A stretch of 64,000 bases of DNA from positions 3,953,501 to 4,017,500 of the forward strand of contig NZ_JNLE01000003.1 in the NCBI RefSeq assembly GCF_000702945.1, given 5' to 3'. Below, piece by piece: positions 54,536 through 64,000 of this stretch (positions are counted from its first letter, which is position 1; every line of letters begins with the position of its first letter). The notes under the pieces were generated by a model that had not been told where the DNA came from, did not search any database, and saw only the letters and a list, made by a program, of their open reading frames with translations. Position numbers and translations under genes: made by a program. This DNA is from Clostridium sp. KNHs205 (lineage in GTDB: Bacteria > Bacillota > Clostridia > Lachnospirales > Lachnospiraceae).

Positions 54536-57184
54536 CTAATTTCCTGAAATAATATATCCAAGGGCTGGTATATCAGTACCGTTTACGTTCACAGTGTGCA
54601 GGTTATAGTTGGTAATAACCGCAACGCCGGAAGCATATTCCGTACGAAATACATTTTCTCCAAGGATTTTATGACCTGTAATCTCCATGTCTCCGATTTC
54701 CTCCCAGGCCGTCTTGCATGCTTCGTATACCTGATTAATGGTATCTTTCTGTTTCTCATACTCTGTTGCGTAATAATAGGAATACGCGCTTTCCTGCAGG
54801 ATATCATCACTCTTAGCCGTTAAGGTAAACTTTGGATATACTCCCAGCTCAACTGCCTGTAGTACATAATAAGCCGGATTATTGGAGGACATATTGACAT
54901 TTTCTGTGGTTACCTGTATCAGACCATTCATCACCAGTTGCCTGAAAGGTATGGTTGTATAAAAGGTTGCATAGTCACTGCTCTCTCTTGAAATATCCTC
55001 GGCATAAGAACCATATACCAGATTCTTCATCATAGGATTTTCCAAAGACAGCTCATGACTTTCAGAGATTTTCTCCAGATTCCTGTCTACGATTCGACCT
55101 GCTTCATAAACCGATACATTCTTCTTGAAACGATAGTCTGCAAGATTATAATGTGCAAGGTCAGAAATGGAGAGTTTATCGTATTCCGATGCACTTTTTA
55201 AGAAATCATCCACCACACCGTTTAAATATCTGGGTGAAAGGAGATAGAAATAATTCACATCAAAACCGGTATAACCATCTAATATTCCTAAGGACAACAG
55301 ATAACGATACATGGTAGCAGGTGTGTTAGAGTAATCATATACCGCATGCTTCTTTGCCCTGAAACCGTTCCCTTTGTCATATACCTTTGCCAGATTAACC
55401 TCCAGGAATAAATCAGCGTTACGTTCCTTGGTCAAAGCTTTCAGTTTCTCAAATTCTTTCTCAGACCCATTTGCAGCTACCTGTTTCGCTTTATTGTTTA
55501 ACTTATTCTCAAAACCTCCGTTAAAGAAACCTGTGTACTTAAGCGCCAGATCCATGTCCGGCAGGTCATTTAATATGTCTGTCATTTCCTCATAAGTAGT
55601 CATAGAATAACTGGACTGATAAGGTATGCCGAGAAAACGTTCGGTTAAGGAAATTCCTCCAAGAAAGTCCAGATATAATTTTGCTTTTTCCGGATAAGCT
55701 GTCTCCTTCACATCCCACTGCTGCATCAGATACTCCTGATAGGCTTTTGCCATGTCATAATAGGTGACCTTACCGGGAAATAGCTTGTAACGAATAGTGT
55801 AATCCACGTCCAGAACACCGGTATCCACCAGGTAGGAGGCTTTGTTATCACTATAGGGTCCATACACCTTAACGCTGCTGTACTGTGCGGCATCAAAAGA
55901 TGCAAAGGCTTTATTATAGGAGGAGGCACTGTCTTTTGAAGTGGAACCAAGCTTAACATTTATGTATGAGGTTTCAGCACCTTTTTCGATAATTCCAAGG
56001 AAACCATGGGAGGCATTCTCCATAGGACCATAGGTCATACCAAATACCGGCATCATAAGCTCTTCACCAAATTCAGGCGCGAAATAATAATCCGTTAAAT
56101 AATCATTGTCATACACCGGTCTGATATAATCCGGCACTGCTGCATTGAAGGTATTAAACTGAAACAACGCTCCCGCTCCATCCGGTACCAGAATATGTCC
56201 TTCTTCATAGTCCTTGGATGCTGCTGCCCCGAAATTGGGAAGCACCTTTAAGTTCTGGATGGTATAGAAGGAATTTCCGCTGACCATTTTCTGGGTAGGA
56301 ACTCTGAATACAAAATCATCTCCCTCAAGTACCGCTTCCGCAACTACCTTAAACTGTGCAGGTTCTGCAAAGGTTACGCTAAGCCCCATCTCCGTACTGT
56401 CTTCCATGAGCATATCTCTGGTATAGCCCAATAATTCTGCCAGTTTGATCAGCTGTTTTACCGCACTCCTTGGAGGTGTTCCATTATAGGAGACAGCATA
56501 AGCTTCTTCTGTAATACTCTTTTTGTATAACAGTTCCAAGGTCATTTTATACTTATCAGCAGTAGCCTGGTCCGTCTTACCGGAATCAACAAGAGTCTTT
56601 ATCCCGCCCAGAAAGAAATTCTCGAATCTGTCAACGGACATTTTCTGGGGATAATACTCTGTAAAACGTTCTGACTCACCTTCATTGATGTCCATGGTAA
56701 TCTGAACACCATTTTCAATTTTATTTAATACATAACTTCCCAGCTGGGTACAGTAGGTATAAGAATCCCACTCATAAAGATTATTATCCTCGCCCAGATA
56801 GGAAATGGTCAGAAGTGCAAGTTCTGCTGCCTGGCTGCTGCCGTTGACAGCTGAATACCAGGAATTACCGTTATTCTTATCTTTCACCTTCAGATTCATT
56901 GTTTCGGCATTGATATACAGCTGTTTTGAGTCACTCTCTGCTACCAGAACCTCTCCAGCCGTATGAGGTATTTCCTCTCCTGCTGCTGCCAGTTCTGCAT
57001 TATCTGCCGGAGGCAGAATATTAGCCTTGACACCAAGCACCGGTATATAGCGCAATAACCCGATAATTAAACACAGAATCAGAACCGTTGCAATCATCTT
57101 GCGGGCAAAATGTCTGGCATATATCTTACGGAGCTTTTCTGTTACAGGCTTTAAAAAGTTCGCAATATCACTTAATCCTTTCAT
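54536..57184 (-). CDS. DUF5696-domain membrane-anchored extracellular protein
   Basis: An 882-residue protein that I match to DUF5696. A short cytoplasmic N-terminus leads to one membrane segment (about 29-47), after which the protein is outside the cell. About 80-250 is beta-rich, and 420-800 looks like an (alpha/beta)-barrel-type domain (TGFFNGGFENKL, YTGFDVNYFYLL). A short beta domain ends it (GVAVITNYNLHTVNVNG), as in many glycosidases. Catalytic residues cannot be assigned. It sits between the NHL/YIP1 pair and the second permease pair, which ties it to glycan uptake. The hairpin repeat element lies directly before its ATG. Confidence 0.8.
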   Translation of the reverse strand: MKGLSDIANFLKPVTEKLRKIYARHFARKMIATVLILCLIIGLLRYIPVLGVKANILPPADNAELAAAGEEIPHTAGEVLVAESDSKQLYINAETMNLKVKDKNNGNSWYSAVNGSSQAAELALLTISYLGEDNNLYEWDSYTYCTQLGSYVLNKIENGVQITMDINEGESERFTEYYPQKMSVDRFENFFLGGIKTLVDSGKTDQATADKYKMTLELLYKKSITEEAYAVSYNGTPPRSAVKQLIKLAELLGYTRDMLMEDSTEMGLSVTFAEPAQFKVVAEAVLEGDDFVFRVPTQKMVSGNSFYTIQNLKVLPNFGAAASKDYEEGHILVPDGAGALFQFNTFNAAVPDYIRPVYDNDYLTDYYFAPEFGEELMMPVFGMTYGPMENASHGFLGIIEKGAETSYINVKLGSTSKDSASSYNKAFASFDAAQYSSVKVYGPYSDNKASYLVDTGVLDVDYTIRYKLFPGKVTYYDMAKAYQEYLMQQWDVKETAYPEKAKLYLDFLGGISLTERFLGIPYQSSYSMTTYEEMTDILNDLPDMDLALKYTGFFNGGFENKLNNKAKQVAANGSEKEFEKLKALTKERNADLFLEVNLAKVYDKGNGFRAKKHAVYDYSNTPATMYRYLLSLGILDGYTGFDVNYFYLLSPRYLNGVVDDFLKSASEYDKLSISDLAHYNLADYRFKKNVSVYEAGRIVDRNLEKISESHELSLENPMMKNLVYGSYAEDISRESSDYATFYTTIPFRQLVMNGLIQVTTENVNMSSNNPAYYVLQAVELGVYPKFTLTAKSDDILQESAYSYYYATEYEKQKDTINQVYEACKTAWEEIGDMEITGHKILGENVFRTEYASGVAVITNYNLHTVNVNGTDIPALGYIISGN

Positions 57185-57185
57185 G

Positions 57186-57293
57186 TTTTACACCCATTGC
57201 ATATCACAGGCTGACCTGCGATACTGCCACAACTATGAAAGAGTGAAAGAAGCTCATTGTGGCAGCCTTTCCTTTAAATTTTCTTTCACTCTT
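57186..57293 (-). repeat. hairpin-plus-SD element, copy before DUF5696
   Basis: On the minus strand: AAGAGTGAAAG with CTTTCACTCTT, GGCTGCCACAATGA with TCATAGTTGTGGCAG, then GCAGTATCGCAGG/CCTGTGATATGC, then AATGGGTGTAAA and the ATG. It is clearly homologous to the copy before cinA. Confidence 0.8.
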
Positions 57294-57420
57294 AGGCCGT
57301 GTTAGAGAAACCAAACCACTCCTTGCTTTCACAAAGCGAAACCCCGGCATGGCACAAGCGGTTTTCAAACACATCCCAGCGACATGATGCCACTTATGCG
57401 GCGTCGCAAACTATGCACTG

Positions 57421-58056
57421 TCAATTAATCCTTCTAACCATCTCCTGAGCAACAGTCATTACAAAGTAATACATACGCTCCATCAGCGAGAAGAACAGTA
57501 TACCTAAAAATACGATAATAAAGGCAGCTACGGCTGTCGCCAGCAGTGTCTTGATATTAACAGCAAAGGAATATTCATGAATAATGCACAAGCCTGCCAA
57601 CAGGATAAAAACAAACCATACCACTCCGATTCCCTGCAGGGATCTTAATATAATAACTTCTTCTGTTATAACAAAATTACTGATAAAAACGGTCAAACCG
57701 TTAAGCAGCAGCATTGGAACAACAGAATACCCTAAGACAATATAGATATCTCTCATATTGCCTTTCCCATTAAACAAGGTGGTAATTGTCCAGTTGCTCA
57801 CAGTAAAGAGCAGGAAGACAGACAGGGCAGAAATAAAAATTGATATGCTGTTCATTTGAAATATGGCATTCATATTCATAACGAAACCGGTATACTGATA
57901 GGAAACACATTGCATGATTCCATAAAGTATCAGAATAACAGAGGCTATAAGGGCACTTCCTTTTCCCCTGTATTTTATCTCATAGAAGCCGTCAAAAGGG
58001 TGGAACATGGCATATTTTAAATAATGCAGTTGTTCTTTAAAAATCTTATTTTTCAT
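57421..58056 (-). CDS. YIP1-family membrane protein
   Basis: A 211-residue protein with about five membrane segments, matching the YIP1 family. It starts with a short cytoplasmic helix including FHPFDGFYEIKYRGKGS, a common start in bacterial members. Its first codon overlaps the NHL gene stop by four bases (ATGA), so translation is coupled. The role in bacteria is unknown; the context suggests a transport or surface partner. Confidence 0.85.
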   Translation of the reverse strand: MKNKIFKEQLHYLKYAMFHPFDGFYEIKYRGKGSALIASVILILYGIMQCVSYQYTGFVMNMNAIFQMNSISIFISALSVFLLFTVSNWTITTLFNGKGNMRDIYIVLGYSVVPMLLLNGLTVFISNFVITEEVIILRSLQGIGVVWFVFILLAGLCIIHEYSFAVNIKTLLATAVAAFIIVFLGILFFSLMERMYYFVMTVAQEMVRRIN

Positions 58057-59522
58057 TTATGTCCACTCTCCTTCTTATGATATCTTACTTCCGTATATAG
58101 AATAAGGGATATGAAAGCTAAGAAAATTACAGCAATGATTCCGAAGTTATCCTGCAACACTTCACCTCTGTGCCCGTTATAGGCCTTGGAATAAAATTCA
58201 CGGTTGTTGCCAAGTTTGAAGTAATACATGGCTTTTTCAAAATCATCCTTCATCAGATAGTTCTTACCGATACCTACATATGCCACTTCATAATTAGCAT
58301 TTAATTTAAGGATATTATCAAACTGTAACAATGCTTCATCCCAATCGCCGTAATAATAGCTCTTACTTGCCTGTAAGGCTGCTTTGCCAAAGTCTGTAGG
58401 TTTCAGTATATATGCACATTTTAAAGCACTGTCTGTAACCACCAGATTATCTCCTGACCAGGTAATACCAGTTGGCATTGAGAAGGAGCCTTTTGTTTTT
58501 CCGATGGAGCCAAAGGCATTCAGAAGCTGTCCGTCAAAATCATAGAGAAAGATTCTTCCCTTGTATTTATCTAAAACCGCATAGGTTCCATAATCTTTTA
58601 CTGCTACATCAACAAACTGACTCTGCTCATTCAGATTCATTTTGTGAATATCACCTATAACAAAGGTATTTCCTTCTTCTCTTAAGACATTTTTTCCACC
58701 GGAATTTAAACGGAATACCATATGTTCCGCAGCTGCATCAAAGGTAACCGCATAAACAAAACCGTCTGAATCCAAAGCCACATTATTAAAAGCAGGTGCA
58801 AAGGTTTTCTTCATCTGCTCCTTCTGTCTGTCAGAGGAGATGGATTTCCAGAAATAGTCCAGAAAATTTACGGAAGGAGAATTGACACCAAAATATCTGG
58901 AAAAAGTACCATCCGGATTTAATTCAATGATTCCCTCATAGCTCGACTGAACAACCACATAGATTCTGTCCGCACTGTCCACAACTATCTTAGAGGGTCT
59001 GAATTCTGAGACACCTGCCATATTTTCCGGCTTCTTAATTACCCGCTTTAAGGTATAATCAGAGCCATCCAGGACTACAATTCTTTCCGCTCCTGTATCC
59101 GCTACATAAAGCTCTTTGTTTTTCTCCTGGTAAAATACACCTTCCGGAGCATTAAATACCAGCTGTGCACCACTCTCATCTATAACGATTTTATTATCAG
59201 CATCCCGGATGACCTTTAAGGATTTTATAAAACTGCCGTTCTGATCGGTTATATTAACTCTGCTCTCAAGGGTATCCACAAGGAATATATGACCATCTGC
59301 ACTGGCAGCCACATCATTAAAGCCCTGAACTTTGATTCCCCCCATATCAGCTTCATCAATTACAGTATCAAGCTGGAAGGCCGCCGGACTTTCTACCGCA
59401 TTTCCCCAGTAATTATAGGTATATCCATCATAATCATAACTTTTACCATCGGCAGCATAAACTCTGGTTGGAAGGAACACCAGCAGGAATACCAGCAGGA
59501 TTAGTAAACTTTTTTTCTTCAT
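58053..59522 (-). CDS. membrane-anchored NHL beta-propeller with TPR
   Basis: A 489-residue protein: signal peptide (1-23), NHL-type repeats at about 60-380 (for example GVFYQEKNKELYVADTGAERIVVLDG), a TPR-like stretch at about 385-435 (YEVAYVGIGKNYLMKDDFEKAMYYF), and one membrane segment near the end followed by a basic tail. So the propeller faces outside and is anchored by its C-terminus. It should mediate protein or sugar contacts. It overlaps the YIP1 gene by four bases. Confidence 0.85.
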   Translation of the reverse strand: MKKKSLLILLVFLLVFLPTRVYAADGKSYDYDGYTYNYWGNAVESPAAFQLDTVIDEADMGGIKVQGFNDVAASADGHIFLVDTLESRVNITDQNGSFIKSLKVIRDADNKIVIDESGAQLVFNAPEGVFYQEKNKELYVADTGAERIVVLDGSDYTLKRVIKKPENMAGVSEFRPSKIVVDSADRIYVVVQSSYEGIIELNPDGTFSRYFGVNSPSVNFLDYFWKSISSDRQKEQMKKTFAPAFNNVALDSDGFVYAVTFDAAAEHMVFRLNSGGKNVLREEGNTFVIGDIHKMNLNEQSQFVDVAVKDYGTYAVLDKYKGRIFLYDFDGQLLNAFGSIGKTKGSFSMPTGITWSGDNLVVTDSALKCAYILKPTDFGKAALQASKSYYYGDWDEALLQFDNILKLNANYEVAYVGIGKNYLMKDDFEKAMYYFKLGNNREFYSKAYNGHRGEVLQDNFGIIAVIFLAFISLILYTEVRYHKKESGHK

Positions 59523-59536
59523 CGTAACATTTCCTC

Positions 59537-60427
59537 CTAACCCTTCACACCGGAAGTTGCCATAGTTTCAATAACATTGCTTTGGGACAGCACGAATACC
59601 GAAACAGGAACCAACAGCATGATAAAGGATATGGCTGAGGATACGCCTGTTCGGGATATACCGCCGCTTACCAGCTGCTGGAGCACGTAAGTTACCGGCT
59701 TTAATTCTTCCGTATAGATAAATACACCGCCTGTTGTACCCCACATCTGCTGAAAGGACAGGATAACCAGTGTAATCCAGGCAGGCTTACACAAAGGCAT
59801 AACAACACTCCAGTAGGTCTTAAATTCCCCCGCACCGTCAATTTTGGCTGCTTCCAGCATTTCATCAGGTATCTGCACCATAAAGTTCTTCATCAGGTAG
59901 AGTCCTAAGGTAGAGCCTACTGCCGGAAGGATAACTGCCCAGTAGGTATCAATCATTCCAAGCCTGCTCATGATCAGGTAATTGGGAATAGCTGTTACGG
60001 AAGCATTGAACATAAGTGCATAAACGATGATGTTACTCATTGCCCTGGAACCGGGAAACGTATATTTTGCCAGCGGAAAAGCAGCCATAGAACCTAGCAG
60101 CACCGTTCCGAAGGTACCAAGAAAGGTTATCATACCGGTATTAAAAATATATCTGGACAAAGGTACATTAAAACTCTCAACTATCGTTGCCAGATCAAAG
60201 AAGTTATTCAGAGTAGGATTCTCAACCGTCATCTTAGGAGGTATAATGAATATTTCGCTTAATGGCTTAAAGGCATTTACCACAGTGAATATAAGCGGGA
60301 AAAGGCTGAATAAACCAAAGAAAGCAAGCACCAGTGTAAGACCCATATCTCCCATAAGGCTTCGGTTTCTTCTTCTTAATTTTCTTGCACGCAGTTTTGA
60401 TACAAGAAATTTATATAATTTTTTCAT
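59537..60427 (-). CDS. carbohydrate ABC transporter permease (MalG type)
   Basis: A 296-residue membrane subunit with six membrane segments and EAA loop EAAKIDGAGEFKTYWSVVMP. ATG at 60427 is preceded by GATGGGAGTTAATAG, after a small GTGCGC/GCGCGC hairpin, resembling the plsX leader. Pairs with the 60464 permease. Confidence 0.93.
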   Translation of the reverse strand: MKKLYKFLVSKLRARKLRRRNRSLMGDMGLTLVLAFFGLFSLFPLIFTVVNAFKPLSEIFIIPPKMTVENPTLNNFFDLATIVESFNVPLSRYIFNTGMITFLGTFGTVLLGSMAAFPLAKYTFPGSRAMSNIIVYALMFNASVTAIPNYLIMSRLGMIDTYWAVILPAVGSTLGLYLMKNFMVQIPDEMLEAAKIDGAGEFKTYWSVVMPLCKPAWITLVILSFQQMWGTTGGVFIYTEELKPVTYVLQQLVSGGISRTGVSSAISFIMLLVPVSVFVLSQSNVIETMATSGVKG

Positions 60428-60463
60428 TCTATTAACTCCCATCTGCGCGCCACAGCGCACGTA

Positions 60464-61366
60464 TTAGCCTAATTTACGAAGCAGTTTCTGAACAATGATA
60501 TTGCACAGAAGCATGATAAAAAACAAAACGACTGCAATCGTACATGCATAACCAAGCTCATATCTGACATTTCCGTAGTCATGTAAATGTGTCAGTATGG
60601 TATGGCCTGCATAGCTGACAGAAGGGAAGCCTGCCAGATCGATGGATATCTGGGAAACCGATAGGGATCCCGTAATCTGCATAACGGCACCGAACATCAG
60701 CTGAGGTTTCATGGACGGGAGGGTGATATACCACAGCTCCTGCCAGCGGTTCTTGACACCTTCTACAGCAGCTGCTTCATACCAGGATTTATCCACATTC
60801 TGAAGTCCGGCAATAAAAGCCAGGAAGCTGACACCAAGGCTTAACCACAGCTGTACTACTATCAGAATCGGCATGACGTATTTCGCTGTTTCAAACCACA
60901 TGATACGGCTCTGTATAAATCCCAGCTTTAACAGCCAGGCATTTGCCCATCCATAGGTATCAGAGGAAAATATCAGCTTCCAGATCATATAGGCATTACC
61001 GGAGATAGAAGGTGCGTAAAATACCAGTGTTATAATAGATCTTGGCACCGGGGGCAGCTCATTGATCATCCAGGCAAAGAGAAAGCACATGATATAGCTG
61101 ATTGGTCCGGTTATCAATGCAAACAGCAAGGTATTCTTGATGGCTATAAGGAATACATCATCCCTGACCAGCAGATTTATGTAATTGGACAGACCGTTAA
61201 AACTTGGTGCTTCTACCATATTAAAGGATGTAAAACTCAATACGATAGATACGACAACAGGAATCAAAGTAAATACCAAGAAAACAATAGCAAAAGGTGC
61301 GATCAGTAAATACTTGTATTTATGATGCTTCCATACCAGTGAAAACGGCTCTTTATTCTTTTTCAA
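60464..61366 (-). CDS. carbohydrate ABC transporter permease (MalF type)
   Basis: A 300-residue membrane subunit; EAA loop EAAAVEGVKNRWQELWYITLP. Its start is 56 bp after the solute-binding protein gene, so it is the direct partner of that protein. AAGGAGG precedes the ATG. Confidence 0.93.
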   Translation of the reverse strand: MKKNKEPFSLVWKHHKYKYLLIAPFAIVFLVFTLIPVVVSIVLSFTSFNMVEAPSFNGLSNYINLLVRDDVFLIAIKNTLLFALITGPISYIMCFLFAWMINELPPVPRSIITLVFYAPSISGNAYMIWKLIFSSDTYGWANAWLLKLGFIQSRIMWFETAKYVMPILIVVQLWLSLGVSFLAFIAGLQNVDKSWYEAAAVEGVKNRWQELWYITLPSMKPQLMFGAVMQITGSLSVSQISIDLAGFPSVSYAGHTILTHLHDYGNVRYELGYACTIAVVLFFIMLLCNIIVQKLLRKLG

Positions 61367-61422
61367 GGAAATTCCTCCTTCATAATTTTTATAGCTGAAA
61401 AACCGTAATGATAAGTTGTCTG

Positions 61423-64000
61423 CTACTCTTCCACAGACAGATGGAATTCCCGCCTTTTATTGGTAATCTCCTTATCAATGGTCTTAAGGTTAAGATACAG
61501 GGTCTCTCTTGGGTTAGCACCCTCTGCTACAACATTATTGAAGGAATACAGTACCATTCTGGTAAGCATATAGTTACCTGGAACTGCAGGTATTCCTTCC
61601 GTAGCTTCAAACTGCGCCAGTATCTGAGTAAGTTCTGCGTTACTCCAGGGTAATCTCTTAATAACCTCCGGATCCGCAGCCGGATAACGGGCAGAGGTTC
61701 CCATAACAGATTCTACCGTATTGGCATACTGAAGCTGTGTTTCTGTATCCGTCCACCATTTAATAAATTTCCAGGTATCCTCTTTTCTATCAGAAGTATT
61801 GAGGATTGCACTGTTAATGGTCTCTAAAACATAAGAATTATTTATTTGACCGTTATCATCCGTTATACCCGGTAATGTGGTAAAAGACCAAAGACCTTTG
61901 ATTTCCGGTGCAAATACCTCTAACTGGCAATAGGTAGTATATTTAACCACACCTATAGGCATTTCTCCGGTACGGAACCTGGTAGGGAAATCCACATTAG
62001 GGTTAAAACCATAATTGGTAAAGAAATCTGTATAGGTCTTAAATGCTTCCATGGCAGCATCTGTTCCAAGATCACTTGCGATACCATAATCATTGCCGGT
62101 ACCCTTAAATAAGTCTCCGCCAAACTGATATACCAAAGAAGGATAGAAATTCGGTGCTCCAGAAGCATTGGGAAGGAAGAACTCATAATTATTTTTCTTT
62201 AAGGCCGGAAGAATATCTTTCACCTCCTGCCAGGTCTTTGGTACCTTGGCGCCAACGGCTTTTAAGATATCATCCCTTGTAAAAAGCATCATAAAATCTG
62301 CCTGCTCAGGAATACCATAGATTCCATCCAGATACCTGGCAGCTTCCAATTCACTCTGATAATACTTATCAGTAGCTTCCTGAAAGCCCTCAAGCTTTGA
62401 CAGATCCACTACTGCTCCACGCATTGCAAAGTCCTGTAACGTTGCCTGATTAAGACCAATTACAGCATCAGGGCTATTACCTGCAAGTGCAGCTCTTAAT
62501 ACAACATCAACAGGGATTAGCTGAAGGTCGATATTAATATTGGTTTCCGGTGTAAATTTCTCATCTATAAGATTTTGAATGATCTGTGCCTGTTCACGGC
62601 CGATAGATTGTACGTTGGTTGCCGATCCTCCATTTACCATCCATACCTTAATGGTATTGGAATCGGAACTGCTCTCCGACTGGCTTATCTGGCTGCTCTT
62701 TGCAAAGAAGGTGGAGAAGAAACGGATTGTACCGTAATAAGCTCCTTCTATAAAGTTACTCTTTGCTTTTGGTAACTTTGCTTCCGGGGCTGACAGGATT
62801 AAGCTGTCAAGCTCAAGAGGCATTTCCGAAATATTAACCAGCCAGGTTGCCAAAGCTGAGATATTTTCCTTAAGCTGTGCAACTTCCACAATTACGCTTT
62901 CAGGATTTTTAGCAAGACCTTTGGCTTCGACTGCCATCTTTTCAAGGAGACTGGTATTCTCACCTTTCTCGCCGGTGATAGCTACCAGCTTTTCAATTAT
63001 CTGATTCAGTCTTACTTCTTCGGTGCTCATAATTTCCTGAAACTCAGGTATTTTCTTTGCAATCTGATAATCTATGAATTTGTCCGGAGTCTGTCCGGTA
63101 ATCTGAGTAACTTTAAGATATAATTGATTTAAAGCATACATACTCTCTTCCACATCATTGATAACACTTCCGAAATCACCCATTACGCATTCCAGGGTAA
63201 GGGTATTCGTTCCTTCTTTCAAATAGAAGAGGTAAGGTGTCCCATCGGTCTGTGATACCGTATAATTAACCATATCACTGCTGTAGTCAAAGTTAACGGC
63301 ATTCATTTCCGCATAAGGAACAGTTCCATTTATGTATAATCTTCTAACGGAGGTTACTCCCCGCTTCAGACTCTGTCTTCCTTTAAAAGTTATTTCATAT
63401 AGCCCTTCTTTGGGAGCAACGACATCCCAGGAAATAGAATTACCCGGCTGTTTCCAGTTATTTGCTCCTATGGTATTATATTTAATCTTATAAGGGTGAT
63501 ATGGATACAATAAAGGATCAGAGTAATTCTTCTGAATATTAATAGAAGACGAATTTTTTTCAATATAAGAAGTACCGCCCTCAGAACGTTCCGCCTGACC
63601 TACGATATTCTCTCCTGCATACACCTGATACTGGTTCCTTAAGGAATCAATCACCGATGCATAATCCGGTGCTTTCTCCGCTTTTTTGAATTCAATAGAG
63701 GTATATTCTACAGGCTCCTTGATGGCTTCTAAGGTTAAAGTGTTGATACCTTTCTTCAAATAGAATACATAGGGTTCGCCTATTCTTCTCTTGGCATCCT
63801 CCACGAAAACTTTGCTTTCTTTATATACTTCATTGGTATTAGGTCTTATTTCATTACCATTTTTGCTCTTGATAGCTTCATCAGCCCAAAAACGTTTAAA
63901 TACCACCTGTTCCAGTCCGTCATAGCAGACCTCTCCATTGAGCAGCAGCCTTCTCTGAATATCTGAAGTAGTACCCGGCTGCGGGATATACCCGATTTCT
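61423..64000 (-). CDS. giant ABC solute-binding protein with duplicated N-terminal modules, 5' end outside window
   Basis: The frame is open to the window end: 858 residues are visible and the true start lies beyond base 64000. The C-terminal 400 or so residues are a family-1 extracellular solute-binding domain (begins TIKVWMVNGGSATN; later VDLSKLEGFQEATDKYY and KFIKWWTDTETQLQYAN). Before it are two copies of a beta-rich module: RRLLLNGEV...EPYVFYLKKGINTLTLE and RRLYINGTV...TPYLFYLKEGTNTLTLE, about 180 residues apart, then a helical linker. Ordinary binding proteins have about 420 residues. The modules look like carbohydrate-binding domains; exact family unknown. Confidence 0.85.
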   Translation of the reverse strand, partial: EIGYIPQPGTTSDIQRRLLLNGEVCYDGLEQVVFKRFWADEAIKSKNGNEIRPNTNEVYKESKVFVEDAKRRIGEPYVFYLKKGINTLTLEAIKEPVEYTSIEFKKAEKAPDYASVIDSLRNQYQVYAGENIVGQAERSEGGTSYIEKNSSSINIQKNYSDPLLYPYHPYKIKYNTIGANNWKQPGNSISWDVVAPKEGLYEITFKGRQSLKRGVTSVRRLYINGTVPYAEMNAVNFDYSSDMVNYTVSQTDGTPYLFYLKEGTNTLTLECVMGDFGSVINDVEESMYALNQLYLKVTQITGQTPDKFIDYQIAKKIPEFQEIMSTEEVRLNQIIEKLVAITGEKGENTSLLEKMAVEAKGLAKNPESVIVEVAQLKENISALATWLVNISEMPLELDSLILSAPEAKLPKAKSNFIEGAYYGTIRFFSTFFAKSSQISQSESSSDSNTIKVWMVNGGSATNVQSIGREQAQIIQNLIDEKFTPETNINIDLQLIPVDVVLRAALAGNSPDAVIGLNQATLQDFAMRGAVVDLSKLEGFQEATDKYYQSELEAARYLDGIYGIPEQADFMMLFTRDDILKAVGAKVPKTWQEVKDILPALKKNNYEFFLPNASGAPNFYPSLVYQFGGDLFKGTGNDYGIASDLGTDAAMEAFKTYTDFFTNYGFNPNVDFPTRFRTGEMPIGVVKYTTYCQLEVFAPEIKGLWSFTTLPGITDDNGQINNSYVLETINSAILNTSDRKEDTWKFIKWWTDTETQLQYANTVESVMGTSARYPAADPEVIKRLPWSNAELTQILAQFEATEGIPAVPGNYMLTRMVLYSFNNVVAEGANPRETLYLNLKTIDKEITNKRREFHLSVEE

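Noticed and set aside
60027..60467. 146-codon plus-strand frame inside the permease gene
   Set aside because: Antisense shadow of a recognised ABC permease.
63904..63906. GTG as start of the large solute-binding protein
   Set aside because: The frame continues upstream to the window end with protein-like sequence and no site precedes this GTG.

Overview
The window reads as chromosome of a low-GC, spore-former-type anaerobic Clostridia, most like a plant-polysaccharide-degrading Lachnospiraceae (Lachnoclostridium/Anaerocolumna type). This is inferred from AT-rich DNA, strong AGGAGG-type ribosome binding sites, clostridial core-gene order and many carbohydrate genes. No tRNA, rRNA, CRISPR array, phage or insertion sequence was recognised.

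Layout. (1) 1-3150: the end of an MFS transporter and a GH113 mannanase-like glycosidase, separated by AT-rich repetitive DNA. (2) 3154-5040: recA-recX with a near-perfect promoter, a LexA box and a six-copy 25-26 bp tandem array upstream. (3) 5205-16100: housekeeping block on the minus strand: plsX, acpP, a 14-unit 19-bp array of small inverted repeats, rnc, smc, ftsY, ilvA; then a cmk-ispH-S1 protein-cheR block. (4) 16100-31410: more housekeeping (FAD oxidoreductase, GerMN-like lipoprotein, cinA, pgsA, rimO, folD, aconitase-family hydratase) plus three uncharacterised genes, one with an HEARH zincin motif and one TPR gene that seems to start at ACG. (5) 32100-40600: D-galacturonate regulon (uxaA, kdgK, sugar isomerase, uxaC, uxaB, LacI regulator) with four matching 14-bp operators, each just downstream of a good promoter. 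(6) 41100-47300: alkaline phosphatase, YibE/F, ferredoxin, DUF3892, a sugar-dehydrogenase-type beta-propeller and an Asn-rich protein. (7) 47600-64000: an 11-gene same-strand glycan locus: GH35, LacI, GH30, two ABC permease pairs, DUF5696, YIP1, an NHL/TPR membrane protein, and a very large solute-binding protein with duplicated N-terminal binding modules, cut by the window end.

How it works together. Region 5 encodes the isomerase route from galacturonate to 2-keto-3-deoxy-6-phosphogluconate (the final aldolase is not here). Region 7 looks like a surface machine that binds a galactose-rich glycan, trims it with GH30 and GH35, and imports oligosaccharides using an ATPase encoded elsewhere. 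Its DUF5696, YIP1 and NHL proteins have no established role and are the best candidates for an undescribed system.

Most unusual non-coding structure: the 19-bp array before rnc, the 25-26 bp array before recA, and a family of hairpin-plus-Shine-Dalgarno elements placed directly before the start codons of at least three unrelated genes.
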